From positions 1 to 43,552 of the forward strand of contig JAFZOS010000054.1 of assembly GCA_017550535.1 (NCBI GenBank): a stretch of 43,552 nt of DNA. The letters are read 5' to 3'. The notes under the pieces are model-generated. The model was not told where the DNA came from. It ran no database searches and was given only the letters and a program-made list of their open reading frames with translations. This stretch comes from Lachnospiraceae bacterium (lineage in GTDB: Bacteria > Bacillota > Clostridia > Lachnospirales > Lachnospiraceae). The position numbers and the translations under genes were made by a program. Positions 18,101-25,146 of the stretch are shown here, in pieces (position 1 is the first letter of the stretch; every line of letters starts with the position of its first letter).

Positions 18101-19622
18101 TAGCTTCAAAATAGGACGCATAGTCCACCGCAAGGATGAGCTTCCATCCGTTGTCGGTAACCGAGCTGAATATGATCGTATTCCGTCCGTTTATCCTGGT
18201 ATTAAAGCTCCTGTGCTCCATAGAAGCGCTGACTCTTTCAAAAGCATCCATATATTCTGGCATCACCTTTGAAAGCGCCTCACCCTGATATCCTGTCTCC
18301 GAACATCCGACGATCGTACCGTCATCCGTAACTATCATGGACATCTGGTCACCGTTATAGGACATCCTGACTACCACATCCTGCACACTTTCAAGCGAAT
18401 AGTCCATGGCGACTACTGTCTTACCGTCCGACAGAAGATTTGAAAACGTATAGCAGAGCGCACCTGTATCAGCATCGATATAAGGCTCTGTAATGAACAC
18501 AGCCCCGGGATGCTTCTTTGCTCCGGTATACCACACCCTCTCAAGCGGATCATAGCCTTCCGGCATGTCAAAATCAGGCATTACATTCCACTTTTCGGAC
18601 ACCGCATAAGCATTTATACATACCCCGTTCGTTAAGTCGGAATAATAATCCCGCTGCTTTCGTACGTACTGCTCGATCCTGTCAAGGTCGGCAGAATCGT
18701 TTAAAAGCTGTTCGAGGCCCATGGAGTACCTTAGCAGGTAGCTTTCCGAATCCGATATCGTATGCTGCAGCTCACCCCGCAGGCTGTTTAACTGTACCTC
18801 GCCTATCCTGCCCGACTGATCCGTACCCGCATGATAGATAAGGTTTATGTTCATCACCACGACCGTAAAAAAGATGAGTGCTATCACTATGATGAAGCTC
18901 TTGCTCATCTTCTCGCTCCTGCCGCCTTTTGTTTCGGAATGGCCCACCTCCAAAAGCAGCATGAAACCAAGGAAGGCGATCGACTCAAAAAACAGCTCGA
19001 TGTTTAATGAGAAAACACCCTGGACAAGTATACCGACGATAGCTATGAATGTAAGGACGAACGAACCCGACCTGTCAAGTGCGGATATGACGTTCCTGTA
19101 TCTTATACAGTACGAAACGCCGAATGCAACATAGAAAAGGGCGATTATATAGATCGCGAGCATAAGGGGACCGCGATGATAAACAAGGTCATCGCCTACC
19201 CAATATAAAAGCTTTGTAAAAGGATTTATGAGTATGATGAACTCACCGATGCCGAGCGGGGTTAAGAACAGCGCAAAAAAGGTCCTCCCCTTATCCTTCA
19301 GCGCACCCGTTATATCGATTATATAAAGGGCAAACATAAGGGAAAGCGCGGTATGGAATATGAAATACAACTGGTTTATAAGATAAAGAGCCCATACGCT
19401 GCCGGGTATATAGTGATTCTCAATGCTCACCTCAAGGATGCATGACAATGACGAGATCAGCATGGTTATAAGCAATGCCAGATATACAAAATGCTGATCC
19501 TTAAGCCTGTTTGTCCAACCCTTCTTTAAAGGCAGATACAGCCCGGGCCTGTTTCGCATACAATCAACGAAACAGAACAGGGCTACGCCAAATGCCGCTA
19601 ATTCCAATACAAAATCATTCAT
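15102..19622 (-). CDS. Giant hybrid histidine kinase with two dCache domains and a degenerate extra HisKA
   Basis: 1506 residues. Order: seven N-terminal membrane helices (4-226), an eighth (241-262), dCache 1 (263-505), helix (511-533), a HisKA-like segment with Glu556 where His should be (546-606), helix (631-653), dCache 2 (654-890), helix (895-917), active HisKA (His958 in MSHEIRTPIN), HATPase (N1075, DTGIGI 1107-1112, GTGLGMG), receiver (Asp1257, Lys1310), a Lys/Ala/Pro/Val-rich linker (1330-1390) and an HPt domain (His1451). dCache 1 has the Y357-R362-W364-Y365-Y381-D383 pattern of amino-acid-binding dCache sensors. dCache 2 has the same with Phe746 for the first Tyr. The gene precedes an amino-acid ABC operon, suggesting it senses what that operon imports. 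The ATG at 19620-19622 has AAGGGA upstream. No separate output regulator is adjacent. Confidence 0.93.
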   Translation of the reverse strand: MNDFVLELAAFGVALFCFVDCMRNRPGLYLPLKKGWTNRLKDQHFVYLALLITMLISSLSCILEVSIENHYIPGSVWALYLINQLYFIFHTALSLMFALYIIDITGALKDKGRTFFALFLTPLGIGEFIILINPFTKLLYWVGDDLVYHRGPLMLAIYIIALFYVAFGVSYCIRYRNVISALDRSGSFVLTFIAIVGILVQGVFSLNIELFFESIAFLGFMLLLEVGHSETKGGRSEKMSKSFIIVIALIFFTVVVMNINLIYHAGTDQSGRIGEVQLNSLRGELQHTISDSESYLLRYSMGLEQLLNDSADLDRIEQYVRKQRDYYSDLTNGVCINAYAVSEKWNVMPDFDMPEGYDPLERVWYTGAKKHPGAVFITEPYIDADTGALCYTFSNLLSDGKTVVAMDYSLESVQDVVVRMSYNGDQMSMIVTDDGTIVGCSETGYQGEALSKVMPEYMDAFERVSASMEHRSFNTRINGRNTIIFSSVTDNGWKLILAVDYASYFEAIKNQMIMLAAIDLLMVAVIIIFYMISVNNQIRAENTLISTENFISGLSEDLRDPLNEIMRISDSYLKQGSDDEALRSISIAGSRLKEKMDNLFSYSSILKRDAEAGDDLSKKRRSISSASVKFIRRGITIILIAALLVGLALSVVTTIRWGSERISRENDSYGSEVELWMQKQVSILGMFSDVIAAEPGVLDDYDRMVKWLDDIAENYSEMTFAYMANPYSEHTIIMNNGWEPGEDSDFKVEERQWYIDTLNSADGLSVSAPYYDAQTGLYCITFSKIVYSKSGDSYGVFAIDCLMDKLIDVLDDSYSSDSYAFLVDPDGTIINHPFKDYEISETNNVNIEDTEYAEAYHKGSVFAMRDHDGRLVSCDAKKGKESGFTVVVVQGWWSIYGAVLLVGIIFLIMIVLSIVAVKHLIRRFTIWQESANRNLVEAVETAVAAEKAKSRFLAQMSHEIRTPINAVLGMNEMILRESDDPSIRDYSGNIRAAGRTLLALINSILDFSKIEEGKMEIVPVRYDTATMIEGMINSVSKRAVDKGLNLNTHIDRNLPSSMYGDDMRISQVTVNLLTNAVKYTQEGSVDFYIDGTRVDDEHIKLRITVKDTGIGIKEEDIDKLFESFTRLEEKRNRNIEGTGLGMGIVNGLLKMMGSHLEVESVYGKGSSFSFEVTQSIVDDSPVGDYEEKAREALEKPDEDKYLYAPDAKLLVVDDNDLNLKVISNLLKLNGIVPDTVMSGQEALDKLKDNEYDLVMLDHMMPQMDGIETLKNARESKLIPDDCAVIALTANAVVGARETYISAGFDDYLSKPVEVAALESTLGKYLPDYKVTYKSRSDNKKPAKVKDKAPVKEAPVESKAAPVKDIKAEPVKAYEVSPVRDTKAAEDTKKASVTVYDSRVLRTKDGLRLYAGDEGFYRGLLRDYADSYTDRKALLEEALEADDMDSYAEEVHTLKRLSQALGALEVAAAASGLEKAAKEGDISSVRSAHPKMLDKFKRAAEYIDTMK

Positions 19623-19668
19623 ATATTTTCCCTTAAACCACTGTTACTAAATCCCGGTACCTTAAGAT

Positions 19669-20493
19669 TCATTTAAACGGATTATAATACCTGCCTTGGT
19701 TTACATAAGTTAGCCATACGGATATCAATATCAAAAGTGCGCACAAAAGCATCGCAACAAGATCCGCCGGTGCAAAAGGCCTTTCCATATACCATGTGCG
19801 CCTTCTTTTCTTACCGAAGCTCCGAAGTTCCATCGCATTTGAGATGGTATCTATCCTGGACATGCTCGTTAAGATAAGCGGTATCAGGATCCCGGATGCC
19901 GCCTTAAGCCTTTCTGTAAGCGGTGCCTTCCTGCTCATCTCGATGCCGCGTGCCTGAGAAGCCTGTGATATCTCGTGATACTGCTTCTGTATATCCGGAA
20001 TGTAGCGAAGCGCCAGTGCCACCGCGTATGCGATCGAGTATTTCACGCCAATCTTATTGAGCGACGCAGCGAATTCGCTCGGATTGGTAGTCGATACAAA
20101 AAGAAGCACAACCGGGATCGTGGCAAAAAACTTAAGTATATAATTAAACTGGTAGAACAGCTGCTCCGCCGTAAGGCCCATGCGGCCGCTCCCTAACAGA
20201 TAAGTGCATGTTCCGTATATCTCGCTTCCGTGATGCGGTGCAAAAACATACAGCATGATCGTATTTACCACAAGGAAAAATGCCATGAACGAAAAGACGA
20301 ACGAAACATCCTTAATGCGTATTCTTCCGACGCGGAACAGGATCAGTCCCAGGATGACCAGTCCTGCGAGCATCCGCGTATCATAGGTTGTCATCGCTGC
20401 GAAGCTCCACAGCATCAGACAGACAAATTTGGCAGCCCCCGTAAGAGAATGTATCGGCGAAGGCCTGTCGATATAATTAAATATATTATTCAT
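19669..20493 (-). CDS. ecfT: ECF transporter transmembrane component (EcfT/CbiQ family)
   Basis: 274 residues from the chosen ATG at 20491-20493. An ATG 18 codons upstream (20547) is rejected because it would overlap the ATPase gene by about 60 bp, while the chosen one has GGAGG 9 bases before it and overlaps by only 8 bp. About five membrane helices are present. The conserved Ala-Arg-Gly coupling motif appears in SQASQARGIEMSRKAP, with a second region ISNAMELRSFGKKRRRTWY near the C-terminus. In ECF importers this subunit links the substrate-binding S component to the two ATPase domains. It is the last gene of the S - ATPase - T operon. Confidence 0.93.
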   Translation of the reverse strand: MNNIFNYIDRPSPIHSLTGAAKFVCLMLWSFAAMTTYDTRMLAGLVILGLILFRVGRIRIKDVSFVFSFMAFFLVVNTIMLYVFAPHHGSEIYGTCTYLLGSGRMGLTAEQLFYQFNYILKFFATIPVVLLFVSTTNPSEFAASLNKIGVKYSIAYAVALALRYIPDIQKQYHEISQASQARGIEMSRKAPLTERLKAASGILIPLILTSMSRIDTISNAMELRSFGKKRRRTWYMERPFAPADLVAMLLCALLILISVWLTYVNQGRYYNPFK

Positions 20494-22216
20494 CCAAACC
20501 GGCCTCCGATCTGTGCGCTCGCTCAAATTCAATAAAGTGTCTGACAAAGTCGGTCCCGTCGTCTATGCCGCATTTAACGGCAAGTTCATAAAGCGATGTC
20601 TCCTTAAGCGAAGCCTGCCTGATTATCTCGGGATCGGTAAGTATACTGTAACACTTATCATCGGCAATGATCTTTCCCTGCGAAAAAACCACCGCCCTGT
20701 CGGCATATTCAAGCATAAGATGCATATCGTGCGTTACCATGACCACGGTTATGCCCTGCCTGTTAAGGTCAAGCAGAAATTCCATTATCTCGGTGTAGTG
20801 ACGATAGTCCTGTCCCGCCGTCGGCTCATCGAGGATTATCATCTCGGGATCCAGTACCAGGATCGATGCTATCGTTACCCTCTTCTTCTGGCCGAAGGAA
20901 AGAGCCGACACGGGCCACTTGCGCATGCGCCATAATCCGCATATCCTAAGCGCCTTCTCAACCCTTTTATCTATCTCATCCTGAGGCAGTCCCCTGGTAA
21001 CAAGTCCCAGCGCGACTTCATCGTAAATAAATACCTTGGATATCATCTGGTTGGGATTCTGCATCACATATCCGATACTTTCCGCCCTCTCCTTGATGCT
21101 CAGTCCGTCAAAATCCCCGCCTTTATAATAAATGTGCCCGCCGGTCTGGTTTTCAAACCCGCATATCACCTTTGCAAAGGTTGATTTTCCGGCACCGTTG
21201 GTTCCTACTATCGCAGCCATTTCGCCCTGTGTAAATGAAACGGATATGTCCCTTAAAGCGTGCACTTTTCCGTTTTCGTACGTAAAGTCAAGCTTATCCG
21301 CCTTAAGCAGTTCGGGCATGCTGCCCCCGTCCTGTTTCCTTGCCGCATTTTCATACCACTTAAGTACCTTTTTCTTATCGTCATCGGTAAGCTTTATTGT
21401 ATCAAGAGAAGCCGGATGCTTATCAGCGGTTATATCAACGCCGGCATACTTAAGCGCCGTTATATAGAGCGGTTCCCTTACTCCGCAATCGGAAAGCAGC
21501 GTACCCGAAAGCAGTTCATCCGCAGGTACATCCGCAACTATCCTGCCTTCGGACATAAGGACCACCCTGTCAACGCTGCGATGCAGCACATCCTCCAGCC
21601 TGTGTTCCACTATTATGACCGCCGCCCCGGTCTTTTTCTGCATGTCATCTATAAGCTCGATCGCCTGTTTTCCCGTTGCGGGATCAAGGTTTGCAAGGGG
21701 CTCATCGAAAACAAGTATGTCAACATCGTCAACAAGCACACCCGCAACCGACACCCTCTGCTTCTGACCTCCGGAAAGTTCACCGGGAGCATGCGTAAGA
21801 TAGTCGTTTACATTAACCAGTTTGGCGGCTTCCATGACGCCTTCATGCAGCAAGGGCTCACCGACACAGTCATTCTCAAGCGCAAACGCTATATCCTCAG
21901 CGACCGTCATGCCCACAAACTGCGCATCGGAATCCTGAAGCACCGTGCCTACCGTATGCGATATTTCAAACAGGCTCAGATCCCTGCTCTCCCTGCCTTT
22001 TATCTTAAGGCTCCCTGTCATCTTCCCCTTATACGAAAATGGGATGAGGCCGTTTATGCAGTGAACGAGCGTACTTTTCCCACAACCCGAAGGCCCGGCG
22101 ATAAGGATACGCTCGCCGCGCTTAAGTGTTAAGTCAATGTCGAAAAGTGTCGGACCTGACTGCGCATTATACTGGAAACCGAAATCACTGAATTGTAATA
22201 ATATGTCCCTGTCCAT
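20486..22216 (-). CDS. ECF transporter ATPase, two fused ABC domains
   Basis: 576 residues containing two complete ABC ATPase domains, replacing the usual EcfA and EcfA' pair as in YkoD-type proteins. Domain 1: Walker A GPSGCGKST (41-49), LSGGQKQRV (147-155), LVFDEPLANLDP. Domain 2: Walker A GTNGAGKST (338-346), a variant signature LSFGQKKRV (439-447) with Phe for Gly, and MIILDEPTAGQD. The Phe variant is seen in this fused subfamily. The start ATG (22214-22216) has no Shine-Dalgarno sequence: the preceding bases are the T-run of a terminator-like hairpin. An in-frame TAA lies 24 bases upstream and no alternative start codon is available between them. ATP hydrolysis drives vitamin or precursor import with the T and S subunits encoded alongside. 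Confidence 0.95.
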   Translation of the reverse strand: MDRDILLQFSDFGFQYNAQSGPTLFDIDLTLKRGERILIAGPSGCGKSTLVHCINGLIPFSYKGKMTGSLKIKGRESRDLSLFEISHTVGTVLQDSDAQFVGMTVAEDIAFALENDCVGEPLLHEGVMEAAKLVNVNDYLTHAPGELSGGQKQRVSVAGVLVDDVDILVFDEPLANLDPATGKQAIELIDDMQKKTGAAVIIVEHRLEDVLHRSVDRVVLMSEGRIVADVPADELLSGTLLSDCGVREPLYITALKYAGVDITADKHPASLDTIKLTDDDKKKVLKWYENAARKQDGGSMPELLKADKLDFTYENGKVHALRDISVSFTQGEMAAIVGTNGAGKSTFAKVICGFENQTGGHIYYKGGDFDGLSIKERAESIGYVMQNPNQMISKVFIYDEVALGLVTRGLPQDEIDKRVEKALRICGLWRMRKWPVSALSFGQKKRVTIASILVLDPEMIILDEPTAGQDYRHYTEIMEFLLDLNRQGITVVMVTHDMHLMLEYADRAVVFSQGKIIADDKCYSILTDPEIIRQASLKETSLYELAVKCGIDDGTDFVRHFIEFERAHRSEAGLDE

Positions 22217-22223
22217 ATCGAAT

Positions 22224-22255
22224 AAAAAAGGGGCAGGTTATAAAGCCCACCCCTT
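22224..22255 (-). terminator. Intrinsic terminator-like hairpin between S component and ATPase genes (attenuator)
   Basis: On the minus strand a 10-bp stem (22246-22255 with 22228-22237, two G-U pairs) closes an 8-base loop and runs into six T residues. The G-U pairs would be C-A mismatches on the other strand, so the structure is specific to the minus-strand RNA. It lies inside the operon and ends only 7 bases before the ATPase start codon. Partial termination here would give more S component than ATPase and T component. Confidence 0.7.
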
Positions 22256-22272
22256 AAACATCACAGATTGGT

Positions 22273-22824
22273 TTAGTCCTCTTCCTTAAGGCTGCCCTTC
22301 TTGGGTATCGAAGCAGCATAGGCGATGCATAAAAGCGTACCTACAACCGCAGTTGTAACCACATTAACACCCGCACTTACAAGTCCCTGTACGAATACCT
22401 TATTCGCAGGCTCGTCATAAATAAGTATATCAAGTATCGGTGCGATCACCGCCCATGATATAAGATGTGCCACCAACTGGAAGAAATTAAACTTAACGAT
22501 ACCGGCCTTGTCGAACTCGCCTTCATCGATCTTAAGCTTTCTCGTTAAAAATCCTATTATGCCGCCGCATACAGCCGAAGCGATAACCCAGCTCCACCAG
22601 ATGCCCCAGCCGAATGAAAAGTCGATGAAAAAGTGACCTATAAGTCCCGAAAGCAGACCCGCGATCGGTCCGAAAACGGCTGCGATGAATGCTAACAGTC
22701 CATACTGGATGGAAATGTTGGTATTCGGGATACCGCTCGGGATCGCAACGAACCTTCCCAGTACAAAGAAGAGTGCCGCTCCTATACCGGTGGCAACTAT
22801 ATGCTTAACCGAAAAATTCTTCAT
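22273..22824 (-). CDS. ECF transporter S component, UPF0397 family
   Basis: 183 residues, about six membrane helices. The family is recognised from GIGAALFFVLGRFVAIPSGI, PNTNISIQYG, FGPIAGLLSGLIGHFFID and WWSWVIASAVCGGIIGF. UPF0397 proteins are often annotated as riboflavin-type S components, but the substrate of this branch is not established, and no FMN or thiamin riboswitch was recognised upstream. The protein binds the ligand with high affinity and pairs with the fused ATPase and EcfT encoded downstream. The ATG at 22822-22824 has a strong GAGGAGGT ribosome site, and the gene has its own near-consensus promoter, separating the operon from the amino-acid transporter upstream. Confidence 0.92.
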   Translation of the reverse strand: MKNFSVKHIVATGIGAALFFVLGRFVAIPSGIPNTNISIQYGLLAFIAAVFGPIAGLLSGLIGHFFIDFSFGWGIWWSWVIASAVCGGIIGFLTRKLKIDEGEFDKAGIVKFNFFQLVAHLISWAVIAPILDILIYDEPANKVFVQGLVSAGVNVVTTAVVGTLLCIAYAASIPKKGSLKEED

Positions 22825-22863
22825 AGTCCATACCTCCTCTAAACAATTATAAAGCCACTTCTG

Positions 22864-22892
22864 ATTATAAACTATAATCCGGCTGTTTACAA
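22864..22892 (-). promoter_or_regulatory. Promoter of the ECF transporter operon
   Basis: On the minus strand a -35 TTGTAA (22887-22892) and a consensus -10 TATAAT (22864-22869) are 17 bp apart. They lie in the 75-bp gap after the solute-binding protein gene and about 40 bp before the S-component ATG. Confidence 0.7.
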
Positions 22893-22899
22893 TTTAAAT

Positions 22900-23652
22900 T
22901 TACTGCTCGGAGTAGCTTACGCTCCACTCGGCGATCCTTCCGTCGGAGAGCATCTTGTCTATGGATGCGTTGATCGCGTTAAGCAGCTCGGTGTTGCCCT
23001 TCTTTACAGCGATGCCGTATTCCTCGACCTCAAATGAATCCCTGTCTTCAACTATCTTTAAGTTCGGGTTATCCTTTACATACTTCTGAGCTGTCGCAGA
23101 ATCAAGCACCACAACATCACACTTGCCGTTGTTAAGCTCAAGGATGGCCTCGGTACCCTTCTTGAACGCTTCATATTCAAATCCGAGATCCTGTACGCAA
23201 AGCTCGCCGGTGTAGCCCTGGATAACGACGATCTTCTTGCCTTCCATGTCGGCTGCCGTTTTGATGTCGGAATTCTGATCAACGATCATGACCTGCGTAG
23301 CCTCGTAGTAAGGATGTGAAAAATCAACCGACTTCGACCTTTCCTCGGTTATCGTCATACCTGAGATAACGGCATCGATCTGGCCGTTCTGCAGGGCGAT
23401 AAGAAGTGAGTCAAACTCCATGTTCTCGATCTTTATCTCCTTGCCCGTATCTTCGCCTATAGCCTTAAGGATCGCTATATCGATACCGTCGTATTCACCT
23501 ATCGTACCCGATGAGGTAACATACTCAAACGGAGGGAACTCCGCATTTGTACCGAAGGTGATCTCGTTTGACTTTGATCCCTTTGAACCGCATCCCGTTA
23601 AAGCCAATGCAGCCATTGAAACTGTTAATAATACTGCGATAATCTTTTTCAT
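22900..23652 (-). CDS. Amino-acid ABC transporter substrate-binding lipoprotein (SBP_bac_3), second system
   Basis: 250 residues. A lipoprotein signal ends in the lipobox ALTG-C (Cys21). The family-3 fold begins TFGTNAEFPPFEYV, with YDGIDIAILKAIGE, IDAVISGMTITEERSKSVDFS and a C-terminal YGIAVKKGNTELLNAIN. In this family the Glu-Arg pair after GMTIT contacts the amino-acid carboxylate. The gene is third in a permease - ATPase - binding protein operon and has AAAGGAG before its ATG. It differs clearly from the binding protein at 14211-15023, so the two systems probably have different ligands. Confidence 0.95.
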   Translation of the reverse strand: MKKIIAVLLTVSMAALALTGCGSKGSKSNEITFGTNAEFPPFEYVTSSGTIGEYDGIDIAILKAIGEDTGKEIKIENMEFDSLLIALQNGQIDAVISGMTITEERSKSVDFSHPYYEATQVMIVDQNSDIKTAADMEGKKIVVIQGYTGELCVQDLGFEYEAFKKGTEAILELNNGKCDVVVLDSATAQKYVKDNPNLKIVEDRDSFEVEEYGIAVKKGNTELLNAINASIDKMLSDGRIAEWSVSYSEQ

Positions 23653-23677
23653 AATCTTTCTCCTTTTATATAAAAAT

Positions 23678-24403
23678 TTATATAAGCACCTTACTTAAAA
23701 ACGCTATCGTCCTTTCTTCCCTCGGGTGGTTTAACACCTCATCCGGCGTGCCCTTCTCAAGCACCTTTCCTTCATCTATGAACAGAAGCCTTGTACCCAC
23801 TTCCCTTGCAAAGCCCATCTCGTGAGTGACAACGACCATCGTCATACCGTCCTTTGCGAGTTTTTTCATAACATCCAGAACCTCGCCTACCATCTCGGGA
23901 TCGAGGGCGGATGTCGGCTCGTCAAACAGCAGGATCTCAGGCTCCATGGCAAGCGCCCTTGCGATCGCGATACGCTGCTTCTGTCCGCCCGAAAGCGAAG
24001 CGGGATAGTCGTTTGCCTTCTCGGTAAGTCCGACCCTCTCAAGCAGCTTCATGGCCTTATCATTTGCCTGTTCGGGCGTCATCTTATTAAGCTTTACGGG
24101 TGCAAGCGTTATGTTTTCAAGCACCGTAAGATGCGGAAACAGATTAAAGTGCTGGAAGACCATTCCCATCTTCTGCCTTAACCTGTCAACATCCACACCG
24201 GGAAGGTTTATCTGCTCACCGTCTATGAACACTTCACCGTCATCCGGTGTTTCAAGAAGGTTAAGACACCGAAGAAAAGTACTTTTCCCCGAACCTGAAG
24301 GGCCGATCACAACGACCACTTCACCTTCGTCTATCTCCTCGGTTATACCCGAAAGGACCTCAAGATCATTGAAACTTTTATGCAGGTTATTTACTTTGAT
24401 CAT
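23678..24403 (-). CDS. Amino-acid ABC transporter ATP-binding protein, second system
   Basis: 241 residues, the standard GlnQ-type length. Walker [10 protein letters not shown] (34-42), the family block [20 protein letters not shown], signature LSGGQKQRI, Walker [15 protein letters not shown] and the switch [10 protein letters not shown] are intact. The start ATG (24401-24403) directly abuts the stop of the permease gene, with its AGAGG ribosome site inside the permease coding sequence. It energises import through the neighbouring permease. Unlike the copy at 12761-13525 it has no insertion after the Walker A region. Confidence 0.96.
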   Translation of the reverse strand: MIKVNNLHKSFNDLEVLSGITEEIDEGEVVVVIGPSGSGKSTFLRCLNLLETPDDGEVFIDGEQINLPGVDVDRLRQKMGMVFQHFNLFPHLTVLENITLAPVKLNKMTPEQANDKAMKLLERVGLTEKANDYPASLSGGQKQRIAIARALAMEPEILLFDEPTSALDPEMVGEVLDVMKKLAKDGMTMVVVTHEMGFAREVGTRLLFIDEGKVLEKGTPDEVLNHPREERTIAFLSKVLI

Positions 24404-25078
24404 TTAACGAACCTCTGACTTCCGAAGATGAGCCTCGTATTTTCCGAGAGCTATCGTTAAGAGCTTTATCATAACAAAATAGATTATGGCCGTACCCACG
24501 AGCGGCATGAACGCTTCATATGTCGCGCTCTTTATGAAATCGCCCGCCTTCTGTATATCCATAAGTCCGACGTATCCGACTATCGCGGTTTCCTTTATGA
24601 GTGTGATAAACTCATTGCCCATCGCAGGGAAAATGTTCTTTACAGCCTGCGGAACCACGATGTATAGCATTGTCTGCTTTGCGTTAAGTCCAAGTGACCT
24701 TCCCGCCTCCGTCTGGCCCCTGTCGATCGACAGTATGCCTGCCCTTATGATCTCGGAAACATATGCGCCGGAATTTATCCCGAACGCTATCGCCGCGATT
24801 ATCCACTTGGACCAGTTTATCGTTGCGAATATGACAAAGTAGATGATCATAAGCTGCGTCACCGACGGCGTGCCCCTTATGACATCCGTATATACCTTGC
24901 CTATCACCTTAAGCGGCTTCTTTTTGGAGAGATTACAAAGCGCAATAAGGAAACCGATCGCAATACCGATGACGATCGCAAGCAGAGATACCTTTATGGT
25001 CACACCGATACCGCTAAGCAGCAGCTTATACCTGTCTTCATTTATAAAACATCTTTGAAATGTTTCGGACCAAGACAT
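24404..25078 (-). CDS. Amino-acid ABC transporter permease, second system
   Basis: 224 residues with about five membrane helices. The HisM/GlnP features are VIRGTPSVTQLMIIYF and the EAA loop GRSLGLNAKQTMLYIVVPQ. It is the first gene of the permease - ATPase - binding protein operon. The ATG at 25076-25078 has AAAGGGA upstream. The 68-bp gap to the hybrid kinase gene shows only weak promoter-like hexamers, so read-through from the kinase gene is possible, which would tie transporter expression to the sensor genes. Confidence 0.94.
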   Translation of the reverse strand: MSWSETFQRCFINEDRYKLLLSGIGVTIKVSLLAIVIGIAIGFLIALCNLSKKKPLKVIGKVYTDVIRGTPSVTQLMIIYFVIFATINWSKWIIAAIAFGINSGAYVSEIIRAGILSIDRGQTEAGRSLGLNAKQTMLYIVVPQAVKNIFPAMGNEFITLIKETAIVGYVGLMDIQKAGDFIKSATYEAFMPLVGTAIIYFVMIKLLTIALGKYEAHLRKSEVR

Positions 25079-25146
25079 TTTTCGTCCCTTTCCTGCTTCA
25101 CCAGACTAAACTCACTCAATCACTATACAAAAAACCTGCCGATTTT

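Noticed and set aside
20491-20547. Longer EcfT start at 20547
   Set aside because: It would overlap the ATPase gene by about 60 bp, and the added residues are polar and unlike the family. The ATG at 20493 has GGAGG at correct spacing.
21260-22132. 290-codon open frame on the plus strand
   Set aside because: Antisense to the fused ECF ATPase, whose motifs are unmistakable. No recognisable domain or ribosome site.
22825-22899. FMN or thiamin riboswitch before the ECF S component
   Set aside because: The gap is only 75 bp and is filled by a promoter and ribosome site; no conserved riboswitch core was recognised.
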